NCBI RefSeq assembly: GCF_002920615.1
Contig: NZ_PQSU01000001.1
Span: 434,001 to 498,000, forward strand
DNA length: 64,000 nt
Reading direction: 5' to 3'
DNA from: Streptomyces sp. Ru62
GTDB taxonomy: Bacteria; Actinomycetota; Actinomycetes; Streptomycetales; Streptomycetaceae
Shown here: positions 8,076 through 17,217 of the stretch, one piece after another
Layout: every line of letters begins with the position of its first letter
How positions within the stretch are numbered: position 1 is the stretch's first letter
The notes under the pieces: generated by a model
The model's input: only the letters and a program-made list of their open reading frames with translations
Database searches by the model: none
What the model was told of the DNA's origin: nothing
Translations under genes and position numbers: made by a program

Positions 8076-8867
8076 TCAGAGGGACGCGATCACCCGGTCG
8101 GCCAGGATGTAGACCGTCTCCTCGCCGCACGCGAACGTCAGGGTGTACGCGCCGGAGATGCCCGAGCCGCCCAGCAGGTACGGGGCCTCGCCGGACTCCA
8201 GGGCCCGCGCCAGGCGTTCCGCCGTCTCGCGGTGGCCCGGGGTCATGCACAGGGTGGTGCCGTCGGCGAAGACGTAGACGTCGAGCGTGCCGAGCGGGCC
8301 GGGGCGGACATCGGAGAGTTCGACGCGCTCGGCGGCCAGCTCCTCCAGCGTGGTGACGGTGCGCTCGTGGTCGTTCACGGCCGGCGACTGCACCGGCACG
8401 AAGTCCGGGTGCGAGGGGTGCCGGCGGCGCGCCGCGGCCAACTCCGGGGACTCCCCGGCGAACTCGTCGGCGTCGGCGCCCGGCTCGGCCACCGGCTCCA
8501 GCGGCTCCAGGCCCACGAAGTCCGCCTGGCGGGGCAGGAACACATCGGCGTCGGGCAGGCCGTACAGCGAGGGCGACTCGGAGGCGTCACGCGCCTCCTG
8601 CGCCGCCCAGAAGGCGCGTGCCTCGGCCAGCTCGCGCTCCCGTTCCTCGGCGAGCGCCTCGGCCACGGCCGCCCGTATCTCGTCGGCGTCGGCAGTGGTG
8701 CGGGCGTTCGGCAGGAGGGCGCGTGTCGTGGCCGCCTGGCCGTCGGCGAGCTGCGCCGCCAGTTCGGTGAGCTGGCGGCGCAGCTTCAGCACGGTGCGCA
8801 GGACGGCGACACCCACGGCGCCGGTGGCTGCCGTGGTGAGCAGCAGGGCGATCGGCATGGCGCTCAC
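8076..8867 (-). CDS. Membrane-anchored protein of unknown function
   Basis: About 263 aa. A single hydrophobic segment near residues 3-25 is followed by a charged, probably coiled-coil stretch (AEALAEERERELAEARAF), an acidic linker, and a C-terminal globular part ending YILADRVIASL. The likely start is the GTG at 8867, with GGGAG seven bases upstream; the ATG six bases further up (8873) has the same GGGAG only one base away. Apparently monocistronic. I cannot assign a function. Confidence 0.7.
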   Translation of the reverse strand: MSAMPIALLLTTAATGAVGVAVLRTVLKLRRQLTELAAQLADGQAATTRALLPNARTTADADEIRAAVAEALAEERERELAEARAFWAAQEARDASESPSLYGLPDADVFLPRQADFVGLEPLEPVAEPGADADEFAGESPELAAARRRHPSHPDFVPVQSPAVNDHERTVTTLEELAAERVELSDVRPGPLGTLDVYVFADGTTLCMTPGHRETAERLARALESGEAPYLLGGSGISGAYTLTFACGEETVYILADRVIASL

Positions 8868-9072
8868 TGACATACTCCCGGTTCAAAGTCGACCCCCGAC
8901 TTCCTACATCAGCTTGAAGGGCGGACTAACCAGCTGTCAGTGCGTAACGTCACGAAACGGACAGGACTTTGCGTTCGTGGTTTCGTCGTGTGGCGCGCTG
9001 ACCCGCGCTGACCTGCATCGATGGGCCCGGCGAGCGAGATAGGTCACATCCTGGGGGAGATTGGATCACGAA

Positions 9073-9112
9073 AAGGCCCAGAACCGTGGTGTTTCCTGGG
9101 TTCTGGGCCCTT
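9073..9112 (-). terminator. Terminator hairpin after the thiolase gene
   Basis: AAGGCCCAGAACC and its complement (with one bulged C) flank a 13-base loop. It lies about 40 bases downstream of the thiolase stop on the minus strand. Confidence 0.75.
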
Positions 9113-9150
9113 CTGCGACGTGACGTACGTGGCCCGCTACGGACGGTGGG

Positions 9151-10371
9151 TCAGCTGAGGCGCTCGATGACCATCGCCATGCCCTGGCCGCCGCCGACGC
9201 ACATCGTCTCCAGGCCGAACTGCTTGTCGTGCCACTGGAGCGAGTTGATGAGCGTGCCGGTGATGCGGGCACCGGTCATGCCGAACGGGTGGCCGACGGC
9301 GATGGCACCGCCGTTGACGTTCAGCTTGTCGATGTCGATGCCGAGGTCCCGGTAGGACGGGATCACCTGCGCGGCGAAGGCCTCGTTGATCTCGACCAGG
9401 TCGATGTCGTCGATGGTCAGACCGGCGCGCTGGAGAGCCTGCTTGCTCGCCTCCACCGGGCCGAGGCCCATGATCTCCGGGGAGAGGCCGGAGACACCGG
9501 TGGACACGATGCGGGCGAGCGGGGTCAGGCCCAGGTCGCGGGCCTTGGTGTCGGACATGATGACGAGCGCGGCGGCGCCGTCGTTCAGCGGACAGCAGTT
9601 GCCGGCCGTGACGAGTCCGTCCGGGCGGAAGACCGGCTTCAGGCCCTGTACGGCCTCCAGGGTGACGCCGGCGCGCGGGCCGTCGTCCTTGCCGACCACC
9701 GTGCCGTCGGGCAGGGTCACCGGGGTGATCTCGCGCTCCCAGAAGCCGCTCTTGATGGCCTCCTCGGCGAGGTTCTGCGAGCGGACGCCGAACTCGTCCA
9801 TCTCCTGGCGGGTGACGCCCTTCCAGCGGGCCAGGTTCTCGGCGGTCTGGCCCATCGCGATGTAGGGGTCGGGCAGCAGGCCGTCCTCGCGCGGGTCGTG
9901 CCAGGTGGTGCCCTCCTGCCCGGCGACCGACTCGGTGCGGGCCTCGGCCTCGGCGAACAGCGGGTTGTGCGTGTCCGGCAGGCCGTCGGAGCTTCCCTTG
10001 ACGTAACGGGAGACCATCTCGACACCGGCCGAGATGAAGACGTCGCCCTCGCCGGCCTTGATGGCGTGCAGTGCCATGCGGGAGGTCTGCAGGGAGGAGG
10101 AGCAGTAGCGGGTGATCGTGCAGCCCGGCAGGTGGTCCATGCCCATCTGCACGGCGACGATCCGGCCGAGGTTGTGACCCTGCTCGCCGCCGGGCAGGCC
10201 GCAGCCGAGCATCAGGTCGTCGATGTCCTTCGGGTCCAGCTCGGGGATCTTGGCGAGGGCCGCCTGGATGATCGTGGCGGTGAGGTCGTCGGGGCGCAGG
10301 TCCTTCAGGGAGCCCTTGTTCGCGCGGCCGATGGGGGAGCGGGCGGTCGAGACGATCACGGCTTCGGGCAT
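9151..10371 (-). CDS. Acetyl-CoA C-acyltransferase (thiolase)
   Basis: Thiolase of about 406 aa that condenses or cleaves acyl-CoA units, as in fatty-acid beta-oxidation or acetoacetyl-CoA formation. The nucleophilic Cys is at about 90 in [12 protein letters not shown]. The C-terminal motifs [19 protein letters not shown] (catalytic His) and [15 protein letters not shown] CVGGG (second Cys) are present. I prefer the ATG at 10371, five bases after GGAG, over the GTG at 10374. No beta-oxidation partners are adjacent, so the physiological direction cannot be told from context. Confidence 0.93.
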   Translation of the reverse strand: MPEAVIVSTARSPIGRANKGSLKDLRPDDLTATIIQAALAKIPELDPKDIDDLMLGCGLPGGEQGHNLGRIVAVQMGMDHLPGCTITRYCSSSLQTSRMALHAIKAGEGDVFISAGVEMVSRYVKGSSDGLPDTHNPLFAEAEARTESVAGQEGTTWHDPREDGLLPDPYIAMGQTAENLARWKGVTRQEMDEFGVRSQNLAEEAIKSGFWEREITPVTLPDGTVVGKDDGPRAGVTLEAVQGLKPVFRPDGLVTAGNCCPLNDGAAALVIMSDTKARDLGLTPLARIVSTGVSGLSPEIMGLGPVEASKQALQRAGLTIDDIDLVEINEAFAAQVIPSYRDLGIDIDKLNVNGGAIAVGHPFGMTGARITGTLINSLQWHDKQFGLETMCVGGGQGMAMVIERLS

Positions 10372-10512
10372 CACGGCTCCAGTGGCGGATTTTTTCGGGC
10401 AGGGCAGGTGGGAAGTTACCCGTACGTATGGGCCAGGTCACCGGTGTCGCGGTGTGACACTGGCCGCAATTGTCTAAGCGCTTGCTTGGCTCCGGGTCCG
10501 GGCCCGAGCCGG

Positions 10513-11529
10513 TCAGAGGGGCCGGGTCGCCGGCTCCGCCTCGGGTACCCGCCGCCGGCGCCTCCGCTTGAGCAACGCCCAAGGCCCCCGCGGCCCCGTC
10601 GGCATGGCCGCCGTCACCTCGGTGCCGGCCTCCGACGCGGCCTCGGCCGCCGCGCGGGCCACCGGCAGGAAGCCCTCGCGGCGCGACACGTCCGGCCGTT
10701 CCTCCTCCGGCCACAGGCCCAGCGCCGCGCACACCGTGGGCAGGACGGCCATGGCCGCGGTCGCATAGCCCTCGGCCGACGGGTGGTAGTTGTCCGGCCC
10801 GAACAGCTCCCGCGGATTCGCCTCGAACTCGGGGCCGAGCAGGTCGCCCAGCGACACCGTGCGCCCGCCCTGTTCCACCACCCCGATCGTCTGGGCCGCC
10901 GCCAGCTGCCGGGACGCCCGCCGGGCCAGCCAGCGCAGCGGCTGCTGCACCGGCTCGATCGTGCCGAGGTCGGGACAGGTGCCGACCACCACCTCGGCGC
11001 CGGCCGTGCGCAGCCGCCGTACCGCCGCCGCCAGGTGCCGTACCGAGCGGGTCGGGGGCATCCGGTGGGTCACGTCGTTCGCGCCGACCATGATCACGCA
11101 GATGTCCGGGACGGGGGAGGGTGCGGACAGCACCAGCGCGACCTGGCGGTCCAGGTCGTCGGACCGGGCGCCCGGCACCGCCACGTTCCGCAGCTCCACC
11201 GGGCGTTCCGCCACCGCCGCGAGCCCGGAGGCCAGCAGCGCCCCCGGGGTCTGGCCCGCCCGGTGCACGCCCTGCCCCGCCGCCGTCGAATCGCCGAGCA
11301 TGGTCAGGCGGAGCGGCGGTTCGCCCGGGATGCCGTACGCGTGCCCGTACACGCCGTCGGCCACCGGCACCCGCCCGCCGCTGCCGTTGCCCACATGGCG
11401 CCGTGCCAGTCGCACCTCCGCCAGCACCAGACCGACGACGGCCGCGCCGATGAGCCCGACCCCGCCCCCGCCGTACGCCGCCCCGGCCGCGATGCGCCGG
11501 GCCACTCGTGCCCTCGACATCCTCGTCAT
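10513..11529 (-). CDS. Membrane-anchored SGNH/GDSL hydrolase
   Basis: Serine esterase-like protein of about 338 aa. An N-terminal membrane segment (about 15-40, AAYGGGGVGLIGAAVVGLVL) is followed by the SGNH fold: block I LTMLGDSTAAGQG with the nucleophile Ser, block III MVGANDVTH with the Asn, and block V FGPDNYHPSAEGY with the Asp and His. It therefore has all catalytic blocks and probably acts outside the membrane on an ester of lipid, glycan or metabolite. The C-terminal 40 residues are basic and low complexity. Start is the first ATG; AGGAGG is twelve bases upstream, so translation is probably modest. It is divergent from the cystathionine beta-synthase gene. Confidence 0.88.
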   Translation of the reverse strand: MTRMSRARVARRIAAGAAYGGGGVGLIGAAVVGLVLAEVRLARRHVGNGSGGRVPVADGVYGHAYGIPGEPPLRLTMLGDSTAAGQGVHRAGQTPGALLASGLAAVAERPVELRNVAVPGARSDDLDRQVALVLSAPSPVPDICVIMVGANDVTHRMPPTRSVRHLAAAVRRLRTAGAEVVVGTCPDLGTIEPVQQPLRWLARRASRQLAAAQTIGVVEQGGRTVSLGDLLGPEFEANPRELFGPDNYHPSAEGYATAAMAVLPTVCAALGLWPEEERPDVSRREGFLPVARAAAEAASEAGTEVTAAMPTGPRGPWALLKRRRRRRVPEAEPATRPL

Positions 11530-11634
11530 GCGTCGCCGCCACCTCCTCGTAGCCGTACCCACTCCTTGCCCCGTACGGACCGTGCGCCAATCTCGACAGG
11601 GAGTGAACGAACGCCCACGCCACACCGCTGGCCT

Positions 11635-11640
11635 TAGGCT
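11635..11640 (+). promoter_or_regulatory. -10 box upstream of the cystathionine beta-synthase gene
   Basis: TAGGCT at 11635-11640 matches the Streptomyces -10 and lies 46 bases before the GTG start. I see no good -35 at the proper distance. Confidence 0.35.
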
Positions 11641-11686
11641 GGCGACACCACTACGAACAGTTCTTTTGCAGCGACCGGAGACAACG

Positions 11687-13078
11687 GTGCGATACCACGA
11701 CTCGATGATCAGCCTCGTCGGCAACACCCCGCTGGTGCGGCTCAACAACGTGACCAAGGGCATCCAGGCGACCGTCCTGGCCAAGGTGGAGTACTTCAAC
11801 CCGGGCGGTTCCGTGAAGGACCGCATCGCCCTGCGCATGATCGAGGCCGCGGAGCAGAGCGGGGAGCTGAAGCCGGGCGGCACGATCGTCGAGCCGACCA
11901 GTGGCAACACCGGCGTGGGACTCGCCATCGTGGCCCAGCAGAAGGGCTACAAGTGCATCTTCGTCTGCCCGGACAAGGTGAGCACCGACAAGATCAACGT
12001 GCTGCGCGCGTACGGCGCCGAGGTGGTCGTGTGCCCGACCGCCGTGGCCCCGGAGCACCCTGACTCGTACTACAACGTCTCCGACCGGCTGGTGCGCGAG
12101 ACGCCCGGCGCCTGGAAGCCCGACCAGTACTCCAACCCCAACAACCCGCTCTCGCACTACCACTCGACCGGCCCCGAGCTGTGGGAGCAGACCGAGGGGA
12201 AGATCACCCACTTCGTGGCGGGCGTTGGCACCGGCGGCACCATCTCCGGCACCGGCCGCTACCTGAAGGAGGCCAGCCAGGGCGCGGTCAAGGTCATCGG
12301 CGCCGACCCCGAGGGCTCCGTGTACTCGGGCGGCTCCGGGCGGCCGTACCTGGTCGAGGGCGTCGGTGAGGACTTCTGGCCGACCGCCTACGACCGCACC
12401 GTCGCGGACGAGATCGTCGCCGTCTCCGACAAGGACTCCTTCCAGATGACCCGCCGGCTGGCCAAGGAGGAGGGCCTGCTGGTGGGCGGCTCCTGCGGCA
12501 TGGCCGTCGTGGCCGCGCTGAAGGTCGCCGAGCGGCTCGGCCCGGACGACGTCGTGGTCGTGCTCCTGCCCGACAGCGGCCGCGGCTACCTCAGCAAGAT
12601 CTTCAACGACGAGTGGATGGCCGACTACGGCTTCCTGGAGGACGAGGGCCCCAGCGCCCGCGTCGGTGACGTCCTGAGCGACAAGGCGGGCGGCTCCATC
12701 CCGTCCCTGGTGCACATGCACCCGGAGGAGACCGTCGGCCAGGCCATCGAGGTGCTGCGCGAGTACGGCGTCTCGCAGATGCCCGTCGTCAAGCCCGGCG
12801 CCGGTCACCCGGACGTGATGGCCGCCGAGGTCGTCGGCTCGGTCGTGGAGCGGGAGCTGCTCGACGCCCTGTTCAGCAAGCGGGCCTCGCTGGAGGACCC
12901 GCTGGAGAAGCACATGTGCGCCCCGCTGCCCCAGGTCGGCTCCGGCGAGCCGGTCGGCGACCTGATGCAGGTGCTGGGTTCGGCGGACGCCGCGATCGTG
13001 CTGGTCGAGGGCAAGCCGACCGGTGTGGTCAGCCGGCAGGACCTGCTGGCCTTCCTGGCCAAGGGCGGCGCCAAGTAG
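11687..13078 (+). CDS. Cystathionine beta-synthase with C-terminal CBS domains
   Basis: PLP enzyme of about 463 aa joining serine (or O-acetylserine) and homocysteine in reverse transsulfuration. The N-terminal fold-type II domain has the PLP lysine in NPGGSVKDRIALR (K44), the substrate loop EPTSGNTGVGLA and the phosphate-binding GVGTGGTISGTGR. Two CBS domains occupy about 335-463 and may bind adenosyl ligands. The GTG start has CGGAG six bases upstream. The tail rules out a simple cysteine synthase. No cystathionine gamma-lyase gene is adjacent. Confidence 0.93.
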   Translation: MRYHDSMISLVGNTPLVRLNNVTKGIQATVLAKVEYFNPGGSVKDRIALRMIEAAEQSGELKPGGTIVEPTSGNTGVGLAIVAQQKGYKCIFVCPDKVSTDKINVLRAYGAEVVVCPTAVAPEHPDSYYNVSDRLVRETPGAWKPDQYSNPNNPLSHYHSTGPELWEQTEGKITHFVAGVGTGGTISGTGRYLKEASQGAVKVIGADPEGSVYSGGSGRPYLVEGVGEDFWPTAYDRTVADEIVAVSDKDSFQMTRRLAKEEGLLVGGSCGMAVVAALKVAERLGPDDVVVVLLPDSGRGYLSKIFNDEWMADYGFLEDEGPSARVGDVLSDKAGGSIPSLVHMHPEETVGQAIEVLREYGVSQMPVVKPGAGHPDVMAAEVVGSVVERELLDALFSKRASLEDPLEKHMCAPLPQVGSGEPVGDLMQVLGSADAAIVLVEGKPTGVVSRQDLLAFLAKGGAK

Positions 13079-13303
13079 CCCGCCCGGGCGGGGGCCGGGA
13101 TTCGCGGAAGTGGTACGAGGGCGTCATGTGCGCGCAGCACCCGCTTAACACGGATCCGGCAGATTAGTGGGTGTCGGCAGGGGTGGGAGCGGCTCCCCGC
13201 CCAGGCCGGCGCCGAACGGCGCCAAGGACCTCCGGAGCGGCTCCCGGACCTCCATGGACGCCACGGACGCGTAGGCCCGGCCCTGACCCGGCCCGCGTCC
13301 CTC

Positions 13304-13356
13304 GCGGGGACCGCCGTCGTCCCGCCCCCCGGAAACGGGGGTGCGGCGGTCCCCGC
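13304..13356. terminator. Nested terminator hairpin between convergent genes
   Basis: GCGGGGACCGCCG (13304-13316) pairs exactly with 13344-13356, and the loop holds a second small C5/G5 hairpin. It lies between the CBS gene and the XRE regulator gene. The rest of the 343-base gap (13079-13421) contains a GC palindrome right after the CBS stop and nothing else I can recognise. Confidence 0.7.
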
Positions 13357-13421
13357 GCACCCCCCTTTGCGCCTGAACCGGCGCCGCTCTCGCGGACGTG
13401 GTCAGTCGCCGTCGTTGCTCC

Positions 13422-14276
13422 TCAGTCGCTGGTTGCGGCCGTCGTCGCGTTCCAGCTCCCCAACACGGCGAGCCGCTCAGCCGTCTCCGAACCCGGTTCC
13501 GGCGTGTACACCACGATCGTCTGCTCCGGGTCCGCGGGGACCGTCAGGGTCTCGTACGGCAGGGTCAGCAGGCCCGCGACCGGGTGCCGCACCTTCTTCA
13601 CGCCGAACGCGCACTCGCGGACCTCGTGGTCGGTCCACAGCCGGCGGAAGTCCTCGCTCTTCAGGGTCAGTTCGCCGACCAGCGCGCACAGTCCGGGGTC
13701 GTCGGCGTACCGGCCCGCCAGCAGCCGCAGCTGGGCCACCGTCTGCGCGGCCACCGCCGTCCACTCCGGGTACAGCTCCCGGGAGGCAGGGTCGAGGAAG
13801 ACCAGCCGGGGGACGTTCCGTTCGTCCGGTGCCAGGCGGCTGAAGCCGTTGACGGCGTCACCGAGCGCGTTCCAGGCGAGCACGTCCATGCGGCGGCCCA
13901 GCACGAACGCCGGGCTGCGTTCCATGCCGTCGAGGAGGATCTGCACGCCGGGCCGGACGCGGGGCGCACCGGCCGGCCTCCGCCGCTGCCGGCGGGGGCG
14001 CGCCACCGTGCGCAGGTAGGCGTGCTCTGTCTCGTCCAGCCGCAGCACCCGCGCGACGGCATCCAGCACGGCGTCGCTCACGCTGGTGCCCCGGCCCTGC
14101 TCCAGCCGGATGTAGTAGTCGACGCTCACTCCCGCGAGCTGGGCCACCTCCTCGCGGCGCAGGCCCGGCACCCGGCGCCGCCCGTGCGCGGGCAGCCCGA
14201 CCTCCTCCGGCCTGATGCGGGCGCGGCGCGAGCGCAGGAAGTCGCCCACCTCTGCTTCGGTCCAGTCCCCGTCCAT
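13422..14276 (-). CDS. XRE-family regulator with MmyB-like ligand-binding domain
   Basis: DNA-binding protein of about 284 aa. The N-terminal helix-turn-helix (about 15-85) includes REEVAQLAGVSVDYYIRLEQG. The C-terminal part from about 110, with FVLGRRMDVLAWNALGDAV and later VRHPVAGLLTLPYETLTVP, matches the MmyB-like domain that binds hydrophobic ligands. The ATG at 14276 has no Shine-Dalgarno, but TACGAT stands six bases upstream, suggesting a leaderless mRNA; a longer frame to 14339 seems unlikely. Proteins of this class commonly repress a divergent SDR gene, as arranged here. Confidence 0.9.
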   Translation of the reverse strand: MDGDWTEAEVGDFLRSRRARIRPEEVGLPAHGRRRVPGLRREEVAQLAGVSVDYYIRLEQGRGTSVSDAVLDAVARVLRLDETEHAYLRTVARPRRQRRRPAGAPRVRPGVQILLDGMERSPAFVLGRRMDVLAWNALGDAVNGFSRLAPDERNVPRLVFLDPASRELYPEWTAVAAQTVAQLRLLAGRYADDPGLCALVGELTLKSEDFRRLWTDHEVRECAFGVKKVRHPVAGLLTLPYETLTVPADPEQTIVVYTPEPGSETAERLAVLGSWNATTAATSD

Positions 14277-14422
14277 AACCAGATCGTAGGGGAGCGGCGG
14301 CCGTCGATCCTGGTATTGGCAGACCCAGGAAAACCGCATCCCTGGGTAGGGCGGCCGGACGTGACGAGAGTGGTGTCAGCCGCCGGGGAGCAGCCCCGGC
14401 CGCGGTCCACGAGGGAGCACCC

Positions 14423-15184
14423 ATGTCGTACGAGAACCTGTCCGGCCGTACCGCCGTGGTCACCGGAGCCGCCAGCGGCATCGGCGAGGCGGTCGCCCTG
14501 CACCTGGCCGCCGAGGGGGCCCGGGTGGCGCTGCTCGCCCGGCGCGCGGACCGGCTGGACGCGCTGGTGGAGAAGATCCGGGCGGAGGGCGGCCAGGCGC
14601 TCGCGGTGGCCGCCGACGTCACCGACGACGCGTCCGTGGAGGACGCCCGGGACCGGGTCCACGAGACGTTCGGAGCCGTCGACCTCGTCGTCAACAACGC
14701 CGGTGTCATGCTGCCGAACCCCGTCGAGGCGGGCCGGCTCGACGAGTGGCAGCGGATGCTCGACACGAACGTCACCGGCGTCCTGCGGATCATCCGCGCC
14801 TTCAACGCCGACCTGCTGGCCGCCGCGGCCGGGGGGCGCACCGCCGACCTGGTGAACATCTCCTCCATCGGCGCCCACGTGCCCTTCCCGAACTACGCGG
14901 TGTACGGGGCGACCAAGGCGGCCGTCACCTACCTGTCGCAGAGCCTGCGCGGCGAACTGGGGCCGCGGGACGTCCGGGTCACCAACATCGAGCCGGGACT
15001 GACGGAGACCGAACTGGCCTCGCACGTCGACAGCGCGGAGCTGTCCGGGCAACTGGACGAGATGTTCGGGGCGATCGGGGGACTCGCCCCGGCGGAGGTC
15101 GCCGATGTCGTCGCCTACGCCACCAGCCGCCCCCGGCACGTCAACCTGCGCCAGATCATGGTGCTGCCGACCCGGCAGGCGTGA
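14423..15184 (+). CDS. Short-chain dehydrogenase/reductase
   Basis: Classical SDR of 253 aa. The nucleotide motif TGAASGIG is at 14-21, NNAG at 91-94, catalytic Ser at 147-148 (NISS), and Tyr161/Lys165 in YGATK. The residue pattern after the second strand (LLARRADR) suggests NADP(H) preference. The substrate is unknown. GGGAG lies about eight bases before the ATG. It is divergent from the XRE/MmyB regulator, and the 146-base space between them probably holds the operator. Confidence 0.93.
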   Translation: MSYENLSGRTAVVTGAASGIGEAVALHLAAEGARVALLARRADRLDALVEKIRAEGGQALAVAADVTDDASVEDARDRVHETFGAVDLVVNNAGVMLPNPVEAGRLDEWQRMLDTNVTGVLRIIRAFNADLLAAAAGGRTADLVNISSIGAHVPFPNYAVYGATKAAVTYLSQSLRGELGPRDVRVTNIEPGLTETELASHVDSAELSGQLDEMFGAIGGLAPAEVADVVAYATSRPRHVNLRQIMVLPTRQA

Positions 15185-15215
15185 CCCCACCGAGGGCGGT
15201 CACCCGCCCCGGCGG

Positions 15216-15665
15216 TCACTCGCCCCGCGCCGGGCCGTCGTGGTGGCGCCGGCCGGCGAGGAGGTCGGGGTTGAGCCGTACGGCCTGCACCGCGTTGACG
15301 CCGACGATGCCGAGCCAGGTGACCACCATCCCGGACAGCCCGGCCACCGCACCCGCGATGGCGGACAGCGGGATCGCCAGGACGAGCGTGATCAGGGCGA
15401 AGCCGTAGCGCTCGCCCCAGGAGTCGGCCGGCTTCGGCCGCCGGGTCTCGCGGGCCGTCGCCATCTGCCGCTCGGCGAGCTGCCGCCGCACCCGGCGGTC
15501 CACCGCGTCGTCGATCCGCTGCTCGACCTTCTCCAGGAAGGACTCCACCAGCGCGGAGTCGTAGTCGTCGCCCAGTTCCCTGCGGGCGCGCACGGTCGCG
15601 TCCAGGTCCTTCCGGAGGTTCGGGTCCGTCCTGAGGCCGGCGTCCCGGGGATCGAGTGTGCTCAT
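15216..15665 (-). CDS. Small membrane protein of unknown function
   Basis: A 149-aa protein with a charged, helical N-terminal half (VRRQLAERQMATARETRRP) and two closely spaced hydrophobic segments around 90-130 (FALITLVLAIPLSAIAGAV and MVVTWLGIVGVNAV). It lies ten bases downstream of the NCS1 permease gene on the same strand, so it is probably co-transcribed and may assist or simply accompany the transporter. Not recognised. Confidence 0.7.
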   Translation of the reverse strand: MSTLDPRDAGLRTDPNLRKDLDATVRARRELGDDYDSALVESFLEKVEQRIDDAVDRRVRRQLAERQMATARETRRPKPADSWGERYGFALITLVLAIPLSAIAGAVAGLSGMVVTWLGIVGVNAVQAVRLNPDLLAGRRHHDGPARGE

Positions 15666-15675
15666 GCCGGTCAGC

Positions 15676-17088
15676 CTAGGGAGCGGCCGTCTCGACGGCA
15701 CTGGGGCTAGCCCCCCGCTCGGGGTTCGGGCCGGCCACCGTGTTCCGGCGCGCGACCAGCCAGTACAGCAGCGCCGGTACGGCCAGACCGACGATCCAGG
15801 AGATGTCCGCACCGCCGAGCGGGTCCACCAGCGGGCCGGTGTAGAAGCTGGTGGCGAGGAACGGCAGCTGGGCGAGCAGACCGGCCGCGTACACGGCGAG
15901 GGCGTCCCAGCGCCAGGCGCCGTAGCGTCCGTGCGGGTCGGCGAGGGCCGCGAGGTCGTACCGCTCCCTGGAGATCAGGTAGTAGTCCACCAGGTTGATC
16001 GCCGACCAGGGCGTGAAGAAGGTCAGCAGGAACAGCAGGAAGTCCTTGAAGGAGGACAGGAAGCTGTCCTTGCCCAGCAGGGCCACCGCGGTCCCGGCGA
16101 CCATCACCAGCCCGATGTACGCGGCCCGGCCCGCCCGGGACAGCCGCCGCTGCCCGCGGAAGCCGCTCACGCTCGTCACCATCGACATGAAGCCGCCGTA
16201 GGTGTTGAGGACGTTGACGGTGAGCTTGCCCAGGGCGATGACGAAGGAGAAGAAGGACGCGGCCAGGCCCGTGCCGCCGAGGGCGACGACGTACCCGACC
16301 TGGCTGTCCAGGAACGTCTCGCCCGCCGTGGCCGCGACGAGCACCCCGAACGTCATCGACCACTGGGAGCCCAGCACCGAGCCGGACAGCGTCCACCAGA
16401 AGGTGGCCTTCGTGGACGTCGTCCGCGGCAGATAGCGCGAGTAGTCCGCCACGTACGGCCCGAACGCCAGCTGCCAGGACGCCGACAGGGACATCGCCAG
16501 CAGGAACATCGGCAGCGAGAAGTGCGCGTCGTGCAGCAGCGCGGCGGTGTCGGCGCGGTCCAGGAGGCGTACGGCGAGGTAGACGAAGGCGAGCGCGCAG
16601 ACGACGCTCGCGACCCGGCCGAGGGTGTGGATGACCCGGTAGCCGGCGGTCGCCATGACCGCCGTGACGGCCGCGAAGACGACGATCCCGGTGGTGTCGT
16701 CGGTGTGCGTCAGCTCGCCCACCGCCTGCCCGGCGAGCACGCTGCCGGACGCGAAGAAGCCGACGTACATCACGATCACCAGCAGCAGCGGTACGACCGC
16801 CCCGCGCACCCCGAACTGTGCCCGGGACTGGATCATCTGCGGCAGGCCGAGCTTCGGGCCCTGGGCGGAGTGCAGGGCCATCACCGCCCCGCCGAGCAGG
16901 TTGCCGAGCAGCAGGCCGACGACCGACCACACCACGTCCCCGCCGAAGACGACCGCCAGGGCACCCGTCACGACGGCCGTGATCTGGAGGTTGGCGCCGA
17001 GCCAGAGGGTGAACTGGCTGAAGGCCGTGCCGTGCCGTTCCTCGTCCGGGACGACGTCGATGGAGCGCAGTTCCACGAGCTGAGCCAT
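15676..17088 (-). CDS. NCS1-family permease (purine/cytosine/hydantoin type)
   Basis: Secondary transporter of about 470 aa with around twelve membrane segments, belonging to the nucleobase:cation symporter-1 family (cytosine, allantoin, hydantoin, thiamine and related substrates). Typical features are the N-terminal GTAFSQFTLWLGANLQ, the early GLPQMIQSRAQFG and the later FLTFFTPWSAINLVDYYL. The ATG has GGGGAG five bases upstream. It is divergent from an RpiR-family regulator; their shared intergenic space carries a 12-base sequence also found in the hutU promoter, so a substrate linked to histidine metabolism is worth considering. The substrate cannot be told from sequence. Confidence 0.88.
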   Translation of the reverse strand: MAQLVELRSIDVVPDEERHGTAFSQFTLWLGANLQITAVVTGALAVVFGGDVVWSVVGLLLGNLLGGAVMALHSAQGPKLGLPQMIQSRAQFGVRGAVVPLLLVIVMYVGFFASGSVLAGQAVGELTHTDDTTGIVVFAAVTAVMATAGYRVIHTLGRVASVVCALAFVYLAVRLLDRADTAALLHDAHFSLPMFLLAMSLSASWQLAFGPYVADYSRYLPRTTSTKATFWWTLSGSVLGSQWSMTFGVLVAATAGETFLDSQVGYVVALGGTGLAASFFSFVIALGKLTVNVLNTYGGFMSMVTSVSGFRGQRRLSRAGRAAYIGLVMVAGTAVALLGKDSFLSSFKDFLLFLLTFFTPWSAINLVDYYLISRERYDLAALADPHGRYGAWRWDALAVYAAGLLAQLPFLATSFYTGPLVDPLGGADISWIVGLAVPALLYWLVARRNTVAGPNPERGASPSAVETAAP

Positions 17089-17108
17089 GCGTTCTCCCCA
17101 CGGTGGGC

Positions 17109-17147
17109 TGTATAACGGTATGCAGCGAGACACTGTCTGAATAGACG
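17109..17147. promoter_or_regulatory. Operator region between permease and RpiR gene
   Basis: Two elements stand here. TGTATA-ACGG-TATGCA (17109-17124) is an imperfect palindrome with 5 of 6 matching pairs. GTCT-GAAT-AGAC (17135-17146) has 4-bp arms. Bases 17133-17144 read on the minus strand give CTATTCAGACAG, which recurs exactly in the hutU promoter, and TGAATAGACG (17138-17147) recurs there too. A -35-like TTGACA for the permease lies at 17162-17157 on the minus strand. The RpiR protein is the obvious candidate ligand. Confidence 0.55.
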
Positions 17148-17217
17148 ACCCGTGTTTGTCAATGCCCCGGCGCTGTACTCTCCCGGGGCGTCGAGGAATC
17201 CGGAGGGGGAGTACGTG

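Noticed and set aside
9229..11637. Plus-strand open frame of 802 codons across thiolase and SGNH genes
   Set aside because: It crosses two unrelated genes and their intergenic space and has no recognisable domain.
13079..13092. CCCGCCC/GGGCGGG palindrome as the terminator of the CBS gene
   Set aside because: It has no loop, so it cannot form a normal hairpin; the nested hairpin at 13304 is a better candidate.
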